Source: Strigops habroptila
Lineage: Eukaryota > Chordata > Aves > Psittaciformes > Psittacidae
Reading direction: 5' to 3'
NCBI RefSeq assembly: GCF_004027225.2
Contig: NC_044290.2
Span: 9,688,906-9,752,905, forward strand
DNA length: 64,000 bases
Positions within the stretch are counted from its first letter, which is position 1. Every line of letters starts with the position of its first letter. Made by a program: the position numbers and the translations under genes. Under the pieces are notes generated by a model. It was not told where the DNA came from and searched no databases. It saw nothing but the letters and a program-made list of their open reading frames with translations. Of the stretch, positions 28,419 to 42,003 are shown one piece after another.

Positions 28419-31400
28419 TTACTCGGACACATTCGCACAGACCGGCTCCACTCGCACACACACCCGGCTCCCCTCCCTGTCTCACTCGCAGGCAGCAGCT
28501 GCCTCCCTTCACACACACACCGCGCACAGAGAGTGTCCCGGCCTCCGGCCATGGAAACTGACACCGTCCCTCCGCCGCGGCCCTCGGCAGCCGCCGGCCC
28601 GGTGCCCCTCGCCGCTGCAGCACCGCCTCCCTCCGCCTTCCCTCCGTGCAGCTGCTGCACCGGGCCCCAAGCACCCCGCCCGCCATGGCGAGGAGCGCGG
28701 CTTCCTGCACCCCCAGTTGGGCGGGTTGTTGCACCACAACAGGCAGCGGTGCAGCCTGGCCGCTCTCCTCCGCGAACATTTCCCCTTCCTGCACCTCGCA
28801 AACCCAAAAGCACGCATGCAGACGGTGTCTTCTGGACAGCCCTGCATCACACTCCACCGGGCTGACAAGGGAAGAGTGGTCTCACCCTCTTACCCCCCTG
28901 AAGCGTGTCACTTACCTTTAATTTACCAGATAATACAAATATCCTCAACAAATACCCTCAATTACGTGTAGGAAACACACAGCAAGACTTTCTCACCAAT
29001 TCATCCACCCAACATATGCACAAAAGGTAGTGCACCAACAATGTAATAAAGTATTCTATAAAATAGATCAAAAGATCTATTACTCATCTTTGTTTATTCA
29101 CATTACACATGAAATGTTCACAAGTCCCTGGACACAAAAACATCATCTGCCTGTGACACACATACATCCTCATGCAGCAATCTCTACAGGATCTCTATAC
29201 ATTCAGAAAAACATCACGTAAAGCATGACCACATTAACATAAAAACACAAAATTTGCCTTAAACAAAGAAAATAAGGGCTAATCATATTATTTTTAATAA
29301 GTGTTATTCCCATGGCTACACATTTTCACCTATGGGAAACATTCAGATTAAAAGCTCCTCTACCCCAATATATCATGGTGATAGACTCACAAGTCTATCT
29401 GTGTAAGTGTGTATAGTATGTTTTATTTCACAAGAATGAAAGCAAGTTAATTAAGTCAAATTAAGTCTTTTTTTTTGCTGATGGGAAAAGTGCACACGGA
29501 TATTTACCAGAGAACAGAAATAACTTGTTACACGTTCTCTTACTCTTAATTTTAAATCCTAGGTGCCAGCCTGGCTGAACAGGCATGGCCATGGCATTTC
29601 ATCAAATAACTGGTGACAGGGATAACCCCTTTAAGCTTTTTTCTTAATATATAGAATCAAGGCAGGTGCCCTATAAACTGCTTCCATATGCCTTTGCTTT
29701 ATGGACTACTATTTTACAAGCAACTACTTTTAAATTTGATCTGTAATTCAACAAAATATAAATATTTTGATTTGGTTTCTACCTATTCTACATGCTTCAA
29801 ATCTCTTATTCCTCTTTCACGGGAATGGATTTTTCTTGCCTTAATTAACTTATGCCAAAGCATGAGGAGCACTAAGAAACATTTTGTTCTCTCGTTAAGT
29901 GTTCTATCAAGAAATATGGAGTGTATTTAGTTCTATTCCTTTAGTGCTGTATTTCAAACAGCTACCGAAACCAGAGAATCTGAATCACACACAACTTGCA
30001 TTACGTCAGATTTGGGGCAATCTGTACGTTTGGTTCTTCCTTAAAATCTCACAAACCTACTGAATCATTTTGGATTCCAGTTTCTTTCCTGAGAGTGACC
30101 CCGCTCAAGATTCGTTCACCGAAACATTGGCGAGTTGTTAGTTCCAGGCTCTTAGTTCCAGCACCAGACAATTGTTGGGCCCCAGGGAAGAGCCAGACAA
30201 CACCAGCCATGACACTACACGATCACGTTAGGATCACTTTATCCTGGCTCTGTAAAGCAACCATTTTATCTCAAACCTAATGATTATTTGTACATTGTGA
30301 TTATACACATCAGGCAAGAGAAAAAATCTGTTATGTGTACATAGCAATCCTCAGACCAGTAAGTAAACCACTACAACACAATTATCCCTGATGGTACGTA
30401 ACATGTAACTCCTCTCACTATCATATTTTGGATACACACCACTTACACAATGCTTTTTTATAGGTGTATATATATTAATCTTATCTTTCCTTATATTCAA
30501 ATATCAAGATTTGTCACTATGACCAAGATACTCTTAGAGTGATATTACAAGGGGATACTGTGTTCCACTCACCAGGCCCTTCTGGTACATGGTAGTGTAA
30601 CATCAGCATCCTCTTGCTGGGAGGCTTTTAATTGCTTGGCCGCCCATTTTTCCTACTCTGTGCTCAGGTCCTGTGGGAGATACAGGAACTGATCATTCCT
30701 CTGCACATTACTGGAGGAAAGACGTCTGCCAGCTCTTCCTGAGCACGCACATTCCCAGCAGCAGCCCATGACTTGTTCTTCAGCTTAGGGTAGTGTTTGC
30801 AGTTTGTTTCTGATTCAGGCCATCTGGACAAGGAGTCAGCATTATTGTTGTTTGTGTTCAGGTTATTAAATCAGAGCACCAGCTTTTCCAACCTCCTGGC
30901 AAGCAGCTTCAGTATTCCTGACTCCAAAGTGCCATTTACGGGGTCTTCTGAGAACAAATTTACTCTTGTATGAATATTTGGATAATATCCTAGAGAGTTC
31001 TTCCCTGATAGAAGTTCCTATTGGATGGCTTATGAGTTTTTCCTCTGAAGAATCTGATTACTGCTGTAACAAGCATAACTTCTCAAACCCTTTCTATATT
31101 TGCATCAATATCATGCCAGGTCTGTAAGTGCAAGCATCTGTGTTCATTCTGAAAGAGGTTTCTCAGAGTCATTCTGCTGCCTGTGAAATGCCTTCTCTTT
31201 TTACTCATCTGCTGGATCAGCATGTTACTGCCTGTATTATTTTTGGATCAAAGAGCAATAAAAAAGTGTCTCCTTCCTAGAGGAAAAGTGTCTGGATTGT
31301 TCTGCCCCTATCCACATGTGCTGCACTGCATCAACTCAAAGATAAAGCCGAGGAGAACACCTTCATCAAGTTCTTTGGCAGTTGTGGCTCTCTTTTATTA

Positions 31401-33480
31401 TTTCCTGCTTGTGAGAAATACTCAACAAACAGGAGTCACTTCCTGTTTGAGACCTGTAAGGAAGTCGTCAACCTAATTTCTCCTCACATTTCAAAGCAAA
31501 TTACAACCACTTCCTTTTCTAGAGAGTTATCAGAGCAAGTTGCTATTTTCCAAATCCCGTTTAAGAAGGGTAACTTGATCATTGCAAACCTGCTGCCTAA
31601 AAATGCTTTGCTTCACTCAGTCTCACCTGCCAAAGGAATTTCCACACAGTCAGGTTATGAAGCATTTCTACCAGGAACTACTGTGGAATAATTACTTGCC
31701 ATAATGAAGTCAAAAGCAGTTATCAGCTTCCACTAACACATGGACTTCAGAGTAAAACTTCAGAAGCCAGGTTTTCCTAATTTCTTTGTCATGCAGCACA
31801 TACTTTGTTTCTCTCTCTGTTTGAAATCACCTATAGAGTTTAGTGTTGAAGCTCCCATTCGTAAGTTTGTCATGTTTTGACCAGTAATTATGGGATTATG
31901 TCCACTATTCCTATGTTTTTTCCTGGTCCTACCACACTTTATTAACCACACTGTTTATTGTTTTTACCCAGATACTTTGGCAACAATGTTTTCTAAATGT
32001 TTCCTAAATGTTTCCTTTAGAAAAAGGTAGGATGTCCTAACATAAATAAATACCTTTGTGTGAGTATTTGTATGTCTGTTATCCCAGTGGAGAGAAGGAG
32101 GTAGAAATATTTTGTCTCTGTGTATCAACACCAGTTTCTGCATCTTTCTGTGTCTTTCTGCATCTGTGCACTTACAGTCTGCACAACTCTGCCTCTGTCT
32201 CTGTATTCACACTGATTCTCTGCCCTTTTCCCCTTAAAGTTACTCAGATTGCAGGTTGAGAAATACTGGATCATTAGACAGATGTGATTATTAAATTACT
32301 CCACAGACATCTTGCTTACACACGCAGGTGCTAATGTGAAAGCTTGAATGTATGTAATAAAACACGGTCAAAAAGAAGACTAAGTGCAGAAAGAAAAGTC
32401 CTATGAGAAATGAAATGTCACAGAAAAAATATTTCTGAAAAAATCTGTAGGAAAAACTGGCATATCATAATAACTAATCATATCATAATAAGTAATCATT
32501 TGCCACAGATCGCTGAAACATCCTAATCAGCAAAATCCCATTTTCCTTTGCGACGTGTAAATGATGCCATTATTCCAACTTGAGTTTCCTGGAAAGTGGT
32601 GCCAAAGCCATTCCTCCTGCAGACAGCTTGTAGCTGCCTGTGAATTATCCTCACAGCAGCTCTCAATAGAATTGGAAATAAATGGCTGATGATATACAGA
32701 ACGTTGTGTGCAAAATACATTTTTTTAGGTATCAGTGTTCTCATCAGAATGGCAAGTGACAACCTATTGCTTTTTTTTCTCATATTTCAGGTGTATTAGG
32801 AGCATGGGAAAATATCTCCTAGTTATAGAGCTGAATCAGAGCTTGCATGCTGTTCTGCACTGAAATGTGATGGGGGTCCTTTGGGATGTTTCATGAGTTT
32901 TTTCTCTTTCTAGATTGTATAAATAAACATCTCTGCCCCAGCTGGAGGATTTGCCATCACTGTTATTTTGCAGCTTTTGTCCTTCCCACCAGCAATCGCT
33001 CTGGAAACTTTTGAATATCTCTTCCAAAAAGTAGTTCACATTCTTTTGAGTGTATCAGAACAATTCTCTCATGTAGGCAAATTTTCAGTCTTTAACTGTA
33101 CACAAAAAGAAGCAGACTCAAACTTTGAAATACAAATGAAGCCCTCAAACGATGCAGAAGGAAGAACAAATCTCTCTTGTACCAACTGAACAAGGGAGCC
33201 TTTATTATTTATTTAGAGAAACATGGCACACAGATTTGTAAGAAACAAAGTAGGTGGGTTTTGCCAGGGACAATTGAATCCCAAGAAAACCAAACACAGG
33301 AAGCCAGTGCTGGTGTAGGACGGTTCCACCGGCTCAGGGCAGCAAGGAGGCCTGGGAGAGACCAACACTGGGTGTTACTAACCACAGACCACAGACAATG
33401 CTCAGAAAGTGAGAGATTCTTAGGAGGAAGTATCATATCTGCTTGCCCTCTTCTCACTTCTTCTTAGGTGTGCGCCTGTG

Positions 33481-33560
33481 GTCTGTGTTAGAGACAAACA
33501 GGTCAAGATGGGTTAGATGGGCCCTGACTGAACCAGCACCACCACTTCTATGGCCTTCCT
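33481..33560 (+). mobile_element. Old CR1-like tail fragment
   Basis: The sequence around 'tagatgggccctgactgaac' and the following 'cttctatggcc' resembles the tail of older sauropsid CR1 families, where a 'gctagatggacctttggtct' type motif is followed by 'cttcttatgttctt'. The preceding 'gtctgtgttagagacaaaca' fits the same consensus. This is from memory; the boundaries are rough. Confidence 0.4.
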
Positions 33561-35093
33561 TTTCTTCATAAATTAAAGAAAGAATATGTAATGTGTCACT
33601 GCCAGCTGATGAAAAGTTACCCTCCAAACACTATTTTCCCAGTCTTTTTGTATTAAAAGTATAAGCTAAACAAGGGGGGTTTAATTCTGCAGGTAAAAGG
33701 AACTGCATACGCATGTCTATAGGCGATCCCCTGAAGAATAAAATACATCCACCAAAACCTGGTTGAGATAGCAGAATCACTAAGCCATTCTGAAGCCTTT
33801 TCCTGATAGCCTGATGGATTTTCCAGTGTACTCTTCTGACACTAATCTGATGAAGAGTAAATTACTTTATACTGCTTGTTTGCTGGGAAACATCCATTTT
33901 GGAATATCAGCATGTCTAGCACCAGATAGCTCCTGGCATAGCAGGACAACACGAACAATCTCCTTATGCTAGTCATGGGCCATGTCGTCCCACTGGCACT
34001 GAAGTCAAAGTGGAATTTCTCACCATTTCAATATGAACAGAAAGTGGTATATTTTATTTACCATATTCCCACATATCTTCTATTGAAAGAGATGATAATT
34101 TTGCAAGAGTAAGCTGAGTAGAATTTTGCCATGTGAAGATGAAGTGTAAATAGGTATTATATATATTGTACTTGAAATTACTACTTTTGACAGCAGAATA
34201 CCATTTACCACAGGTACAAGAAATAGTAACTTTCATGTAGCATTTGAGTTATTCTAGATAATTAAATGTGAGAGGCAAACAAAATCATATCAGCTGGAAT
34301 ATACAGAATATTCACTCCTCCTTCTGTGCCACCATTATATTATGACATGTTGACGCAGAGAAAGCAGAACACCATTTTCAATGGTATGATTTCCAATTAC
34401 ACCATGTCCGTCTGTGCTCTACACAAGTGTTTACACTTATGGAAACACTAATAACTGAAATGACAAGAGTTTGGCTGGACAAACACAGCTTTAAAATATT
34501 TGTTTGCTTTAGAACTGAGAAGAGAAAACACTGACGCACAAAACAAGCTGACATTAATTTCAGAAACACCATTTCAAAACCCCAAAGTGACAGTTAACTG
34601 AAAAATGAAGCTTGGAAAACCTCTCTGCCACAGAGACGTAACATGAGGAAAGATTCTGTTTCTTAGCATTTAAGTCATTCGACTCTCCACTGGAATTTGC
34701 ATTTTCCAAAAAACCCCAGAATCTGTCCTTTAATGACAGTACTGACTATTTTTGGTTCTTTAATCCAGTATTGTGGATTAAAGACTGGAAAGATTAGCAG
34801 ACTAATACATATCATAACGAGGGAACATCTCCTTAGGTTGCACTAAGCAGTCTCATGCTCCCATTCCATTTCACAAGGCATGATGACCTTAATAGCCCAA
34901 ACTGCTGTTTATATGTGAATAAAATGCTACAGATGCTCTTTCAACATGAATTATAGTTTAAAATAGTTTTGTTCTGGAAAACATAATTTTAAAAATGAGA
35001 CATCTCCCCCACAATGCTGCTAAGGAAAAAAACCTGGGGCAACATTTGGCATATGCAAGTGCCAGTGGGCTTTGCTGCAGATGTATTGTGTCT

Positions 35094-35344
35094 GAAACTG
35101 AAAGAGTGGAGATTTAGATCAGATAGAAGGAAGATATATGCCTCTTCCCTGTGAGGGTGCTGAGGCACTGGCACAGGGTGCCCAGAGAAGCTGTGGCTGC
35201 CCCATCCCTGGCAGTGTTCAAGGCCAGGTTGGACACAGGGGCTTGGAGCAACCTGCTCTAGTGGAAGGTGTCCCTGCCCGTGGCAGGGGGTTGGAACTGG
35301 ATGAGCTTTAAGGTCCCTTCCAACCCAAACCAGTCTGGGATTCC
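35094..35344 (+). mobile_element. CR1 LINE 3' end
   Basis: Forward-oriented CR1 tail of about 250 bp with 'ctgaggcactggcacagggt', 'ctggcagtgttcaaggccag' and 'ggtcccttccaacccaaacc'. It lacks the usual ATTCTATGATT end and stops at 'tctgggattcc'. It is nearly identical to the copy at 25264 in reverse complement. Confidence 0.94.
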
Positions 35345-38300
35345 TTGACTGTGTCATGTCTGTGAGACAAGAGCTAGGCAGCTTGATTTCTGCACATTTT
35401 CAACTTGTATCATAAATATTTTGCACTTTTTAGAGTGCTTGGGAACTGTTCCTTCCAAAACATCTGGACTTCTCTTTTCAAAACTTAAATTTATGAGAAT
35501 GTCACTGATATCATTTCTGGCAATGCTGGAACGACTGCAGTTCTATTTCATTCTGTCGCCAAAATGCTGGCAGCATCTTTGTGTGTCCCTGCGCAGTGAA
35601 AAATCTCCATGTCCCATGAGTAAAGGAAAAGCGACCTGTGATATTTACTTTTGTTATTTTTATATAACAAAACATTATTTTACATAATTATTTTACATTT
35701 ACACAACATTATTTACAAAATAAATGCAAAACTCCAACAAAAACCTGGCTGGATGATGACGCAGATTATACCACTAGAACCAGAACTTTCAGAGGTACAC
35801 ACACACATGGAGAATGTCCAAGCAGCTGAGTGACCTTCTGGAAACTGAAAGAAAGAGCTGCATTTTCCAAAGAACCCAATACACTACAAATGTAGTTTAA
35901 TAAAGTGAGCACTTTTAAAAGCATGGCCTTCATTTAGTTGTCTAAATAGATTTTGAGCCCTTCTGAAAATCTGATTCCAGTTATTGATACTGACCCCTTC
36001 AAAATCTGCTTCCTCTTAGAAAGGCTTCACCCAGGATTTATTGCTGGAGATTAGAGGCTGACACAAAGGGAAATTAGTTTATTGAGATCTTCCTCCTCTC
36101 TAATGGTCCCCCCTACAAAAGTACCATATTGTGTGGTACAGTAGGAGTCTGTTAACAGGATCCAGATGCAGAATAATGCTATGTCATGAGCATCAGCCAT
36201 AGGCCACCTTGGCAGAGGTGTATGAGGAGCTTCGGCAGCAGTGTGATTTTTCTAGCAAAATGTCTTACTCAAGACAAACTGATCTTTCCTGTTGCATTAG
36301 CCCTAAACTCATCCACTTCTGTTTAAATATTCAAGAACACTCCTAAAAATCAGCTTGTAAAAGTCAATGGCCTTCCTTCTGGATCCAACAGTTTGTGACA
36401 TTTTTAGTTCTGAGGCTAATTTTTAGCTTTTTCAGACTTGTCAGTCAACAGTGAACTGCAGAATCTCCCTTGTTGGAGTACATTTGCTAAGAATAGCAGA
36501 TTAAAAATACATAAGGAAAAGTTAGAATCAACTATTTGTGTTGAGTAATAAGGATTGGGGAAAAATCCTAATCCTGTAATTTTGTTAATTGCATATAAAT
36601 TCATTCAAATCGTGTATAAAAACATTAATAAAATCCCATTTAAAAAAGCTCCAAATGAAGCCAGCGACAAGACTCACGCTGGCTTGGGAAGGTTTTGGGT
36701 TAGACCGTAAGGGAGATCAGTATCTACTGTTTGATTACACTGTACAGGAGCTGAATCACAAAGAAGGTAAATTTATTCATCTGGAACACTCTGGACTTCT
36801 GCCCAGAAAGAATTTAACAGATGATATCCACGGGTTAATAGAGATCATAGGACCTATCTAGATTAAAGCTGTCAATTTATTAGGTGATCCCAATGGATGC
36901 CTCTGACACAGCCAAATACATTGATTCTAGGCTGATTTTAGACACATTCACTTTTCAATGAAGTTTTTAACATGGATGAATACCAAATGGCTTCTTGATT
37001 GTTAATCCTCTTATCCATCATTTGGGAAAACCAAAGAAGGACAGTGAATAAATCTGGTGGTAGCTGGGCTTTCTGACAGCATCATGGCCCTGTGCCAGGG
37101 GAGGCACAGGCAAGCGAAGAGCGTTCTCATTTTCCCTGAGAAATCCTTTATTGTGAGGGATGGAGTCATCCTCGTATGACAACTAGCAAGGATTGCTCGG
37201 CTGGATCACAAAGTGGTAAAATGCCAATGACAGTTTTGATGTGCTGAAAGTGTGAAGTGCATTCCTGCAGCATACGTTTCCCTTGGAGAACCTGCATCAG
37301 ATCCTGACCAGCTCTGAACTCTCCCCAGCTTGTAAACAAGATGACAACCTGAGGCAATACATATACATATGTAGAAATTACGAACCCCAAGGCCAGATGC
37401 TGTTTTCACAGCGTGTGGCATTTGGCTTAATAGAAAGCAGAAGAATAATAATGAAGATAGTCTTGAAAAGTTTGTTTCGAGCTTGATGAGAAGAGGAACA
37501 GTTTGGCTTGAGCTTAGAGAGCACCCTGTCTTTTCTGACCTTGCCATTATGCTGGCTGGCTTCTTCCTTGAGTGCAGTTGTTTATCTCTACATCTCTGCT
37601 GAGGGAAAAGGCAAAAAGGTGGGACAAAGCAAAAAAAGGATGAGAAGGTCTGTGGCTCCTTACTCTGCTTTTACGTTGACACCTCAAAAGTTGTCCCTTG
37701 CAGATCCGTTCACTGCAGATTCAAGCTCTAACAGAGAGCAATTTGCCCCCAAGGCTTTATAATTTAATATTTCCCATGAAGAAATTTAACAGAGGATTTT
37801 TTAGTCAGGGTTTCGATAAATTTATCGGAGGAACAGACTGTTTCACAATATTTAGGTCGCAGTAGGACTGAGAGAGAGATTCTCCGGATTTTCTGTGCAG
37901 GAAATGAGAAGGCGGAGAGGGGGAAGTAGCTTTCAAGTGCTCTCTGGTTTTGTACACTGTGAGTTTAATGTGTGTGGAAACCAGAACACCTTCATGCCTC
38001 TTTCTGCGAGAGAATATAGGCCTGCTATCACCCAGAGAATTTGTCAGTGCCAGCTCTCTGACACCTCAGATTAATGCAGGATTGGGTATTTTCATACTAC
38101 ACTTCCTGTAAACTGGTGGCTGCTTAAATGTGATTTAAAGTCTAGGACTAAAATGTTAATTATTTGGTAACTTCAGAAAAGACATCCAGAAACATCAGTG
38201 GCAACAAGCACTGCAGTTTGCCCCTAAAATATGCTACTAATTGAAAATAATCTTTACTTATGTCACCACAACATTCTTTCAGGCCAATATCTGTTACTGT

Positions 38301-41300
38301 GTGTTTACTTCCAACATCTCCAAACACATGAAATAGAAACTTTCACTGGAAAATAATCACTGCAGATGGATCTCAGCTTCTGGCTGGCTGAATATCTTGC
38401 TAATAAATACATATCTGCATATTACCTATGCGTTAAATATTAAATGCAAGTGATACATAACAAGTCACAATGGTTTCAACTTGTCCAGAACCAAAAGCAA
38501 TTCTTTGAGGCTAAAAATGACTCAGTTTACCTTCTTACTTTTTATTTGTTATCTCTTTGGTGCAATGGAGCACTCACTTCAATATTGGATGTGTTGAGCA
38601 GAAGTGACAAAAATGTTTGTGCAGTGCATGAATGAACTTTGAACAAATATTAACAGAACTATCTTGGCAAAATGAAGGGTAATAATTGGACCTGTGACTT
38701 AACACCTGCTCCCACAGAGAAACATGGATACGTCCGTTCGCCATCTCACCATCACCTCTTCATAATCCCGAGGAGAAATGTACACATGAAAACCCAGCAG
38801 CTGGCATGTGAAACAAAAGGAACAAAAGGAAACTGGATTCTGAATATCTTTTCAGTGAAAGGACATGATTGTTGGTCCAAGTTCAGTCCCAAGGCCAGCT
38901 TTCATGAGTGCCTCAGCAAGCAGGTGCTGGCACATAAGGGAGAAATGCAATCAGGCCTGTCTTCAATATTCTGCCTCAGTGTCCCTAATTAATACATTCC
39001 TGTTGATTTGAGAAACACCTGCATCTTGAAATGCCTATGTTGTACATTTTCTGGTTGGAGAACAGTCATAAAATCTTGAGAACGGTGGGTAATGCAGCCC
39101 TGACACTTGTTGCTTGGAAGGATGGGCTGCAGGAAGCCTGTGGCAGGATTGGAGGTGTGACATACCCTATGCTATAGGAAAATTACAGCATCAACTGGAG
39201 GAGCAGAAAAACAGATTAGAGGAAGGACATAAGGTCTGGCTCATTAGCTGAGGAACTGTTACCTTGCACTGACCTTCAGGCTGTCTAGTTCTTGCACACT
39301 TTCTGCATAATATCTCCTGAAGAGACCAGTTCCTGCCTGAAAGACTTTGTCTACCTTATTATTTTGTGTCCTGGTTATTCAATGTCTTTTCCTATTGCCA
39401 TGACAGCTCCAGTTGACCCCAGTGCCAATGAATGCTGCTGCTGAATAGACCGGTTTTCATCATAATTTTTCTTTTAGCATACCTTTTCCTCCTTCTCTTC
39501 CATATGACACTTTCACCTTCACTTTTAAGGCCTTTGCTGGCTTATCCTCTTCCTTTCTCTTATCCCTTAGTGAAACCATGCTGATTAGCCAGTGATGCTG
39601 GTCTTCATAATTTAATTGCTGTCTTTGCAAAAACACTCTCCTGACCTCTGCTGTGCTGCCCTTTGTATTTTTGTCTGGGCAGGACTACTTCTGCAAAGCC
39701 AGCTTGTTCACATCCCTCCTGTATATTCTTTTTTCAGGTGATGCTAGCACAAACTCAGGTAACAACTAGACTGCTGTGAAACTGATACTCCACATATCAC
39801 CGTAGCTGACATCGTCTCAGGCTGTTGTCACATTATGTGCTCTGCTTCCAGCTACCATTTCTTTCCTACTACTTGTGGTAGTATTTATGTGGTCACTAAT
39901 GAAAAAAAATTTGCTTCATGATTTGGTTTATAGGAGCTATAATAATAAATAGCACATGTGCTAAAGGAGTGGGTTGGATCTGATGGAAAATTAGATGATA
40001 TATATAATTGCATATTACCACCAAATACAGAAAGAACTGGGTTGGTTTGCTCATACTCTGCCAGGGTGATTCCATACAATAATAATTATGTCTTCTCCAG
40101 TTAACGGAAAAGACACAGTTATTTGTAATATACACTCTCATGTTTGTGTTACAGAGAAATACATTTGCAAAAAGAATCACAATATTGGCAGTTATGCAGT
40201 TATGTGAAATGCATACTTAAATATTAATTCCTCTCAAATCCACATGCAATTATTCAGTTTTACTTCCAATTTTAACAGCAGTAAAGTTATCACACACAAA
40301 ATCTATGGAAAAATTCATATGTATGCAATTTAACCTTTTTTTTTTTCTCCTCTTCTTAAAGTACTATAGAAAACTTTTCAGTTCACGTTTATACCTGTAT
40401 GGTATATGGCAGAGTACGTTCTGCCATCTGCTGAGCACAGTGAGAAATGCTCGTATGGTCAATGTTGAAATGGGTAAAATTGTGCCCATTTATTCCTGGG
40501 CTATTTTAAACACAGAAAAGAATGTAATCAAAGTAGCAGGCAGATCTGAGGAAGGATTTAGACCAGAGGCAAGAAAGTTCATTACAGCACTGCAGTCTGT
40601 TGGGAAGGGAAAAGATAGTTGTGAAATTTTGTAGAGAAAGAGAAGAGGAAGAAGCAGGCTGGGACGAATGGGAAAATAATCAGATGTAGATACAGAAAAT
40701 GAAATCAGGTTTTTTTCTGCTGATTTAGCGGTGGTACTCTGCCCTTTGGCACTCTATTTGGTAAATAGTCTGAGCAGGACATTTGCAGCATTTACTTTCT
40801 GAGAAGAATAGCATGTTCCTGATTGTTTAATAATGTTGCTCCTAAAAATTGTGTTTTAATTGGAAACAGAGAAACTTTCTAAAACAAAAATAAACAAACT
40901 ATTTCAGATCACAGCAGTAAGAGTTTGACATAACCTAGCTGCTCGTTAGAGCTTCAAATGTCCCTCACTCCCCCTCACAGGCTGTGAGTCAGCAGGGGAG
41001 GAGGATACTGAGATTAGAAACACCAAACTGTGGAACAATGATTACACAAATGTTATTTTGGTTGCACTTCAGATGCTCCTGCAGTTAAAATCTGCTAAAT
41101 TAGGAGAACTGCAGCGATCAGAACCTCAGCTGATATCTGTGGAGTTTTGACTCGATGACCCTAAATTGCAGCTTCAAAACTAATACTCAAAAATATGATT
41201 GAAGTCTGACTCCCCTGTCACACATAAGCACTGTCCAGAATCCTTACTTCACTTTTCCTGCAGCGCTGGTGTTGTGAGCATTGTCTCTGCTGCTTTTAGC

Positions 41301-41845
41301 TATCTGTTAATTTAAAGATGCTCATTGATGATATATAAGTCCGATCAAACAGGCCCCTGAAGCCTGAAATTTCAGGCCAGATCTAATGTAATATAAACTG
41401 GAGTGAAGTTGGTATCATCACTTATGATGAGGCATATGACAATACAAGTGTCACTCCAACACATAGCATTTTGCCTTAAAAAGATTTTGTTAAAACTCTC
41501 AGAAGTCATAGAAATACATGCTCAAATGATAAAGCAAGAGTTTCTTGATGACAGTTCTATCTGATCAAATGTCGTATTCCAAATAACCTCATTCTCTAAA
41601 GATACTGGGAAAATAATACTGTTTTTTTCAAAACCATCAGGTTTTGAAAACAGGAGATGCTCTGCAGTCCCAAGAGGAGATGCTCTGCAGAAACAACTGG
41701 AGAGGAGATGTTTTCAGTAGAGATGGCTATTTGAATCCCTGCATTATGTACCAATGCAACATGTGATGGTTGTTTCATCCTTAATTACAAGCAATACAAA
41801 GAACCTTTTATCTTCTATTTACCAGAATGGGAATAAATACAAAGA

Positions 41846-41858
41846 GTTAATATGTAAC
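41846..41858 (+). promoter_or_regulatory. APOH: HNF1-like site upstream of APOH
   Basis: GTTAATATGTAAC matches the palindromic HNF1 consensus GTTAATNATTAAC at 10 of 12 defined positions, with both half-site cores intact. It lies 82-94 bp upstream of the APOH start codon. Human APOH is known to be driven in liver by an HNF1 element in its proximal promoter, so position and motif agree with that. Confidence 0.55.
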
Positions 41859-41876
41859 CATCCTTTTGTGGGTGCC

Positions 41877-41888
41877 TTTATTTTTAAG
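41877..41888 (+). promoter_or_regulatory. APOH: Possible atypical TATA element of APOH
   Basis: TTTATTTTTAAG is the only TATA-like AT block between the HNF1-like site and the start codon. It is about 52-63 bp upstream of the ATG, which would give a short 5' UTR. Not a consensus TATA box. Confidence 0.35.
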
Positions 41889-41939
41889 GGAAGAAACACT
41901 GGACCAAGGGTCATTTGGGACGCTTGTGGACCAGCAGTG

Positions 41940-42003
41940 ATGTACTCCCTGGCACTGGTTGTGTGCGCCGTGGCTCTGAGCCACTCTGCTCTTGCGGTGA
42001 AAG
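41940..42003 (+). CDS. APOH: APOH exon 1: signal peptide
   Basis: Encodes MYSLALVVCAVALSHSALA, a typical secretion signal with a hydrophobic core and a small-residue cleavage site, plus two residues of the mature chain. It ends at the donor AAAG|GTAAGAG in phase 1. The context before the ATG has A-G at -2 and -1 and G at -3. An open frame runs upstream of this ATG, but the signal peptide and family length fix the start here. Confidence 0.93.

Larger units (their letters stand above)
28870..41820. other. PRKCA-APOH intergenic region
   Basis: About 13 kb between the two divergently transcribed genes. It holds a CR1 copy (35094-35344), an older CR1-like tail (about 33481-33560), a short direct duplication of 'catatcataata' type at 32461-32500, a duplicated 16-base motif near 41652-41717, and a tract with weak coding character on the minus strand (about 30560-31470, discussed under findings). 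No gene can be supported. The open frames of 60-109 codons here lack recognisable domains. Confidence 0.7.

Noticed and set aside
34989-35357. 122-codon open frame on the minus strand
   Set aside because: It is the reverse strand of the CR1 copy at 35094-35344, and a similar frame occurs in the CR1 at 25264.
36589-36861. 90-codon open frame on the plus strand in the PRKCA-APOH interval
   Set aside because: Reads plausibly as protein but has no known motif, no splice partner and no promoter or polyadenylation context; treated as chance.
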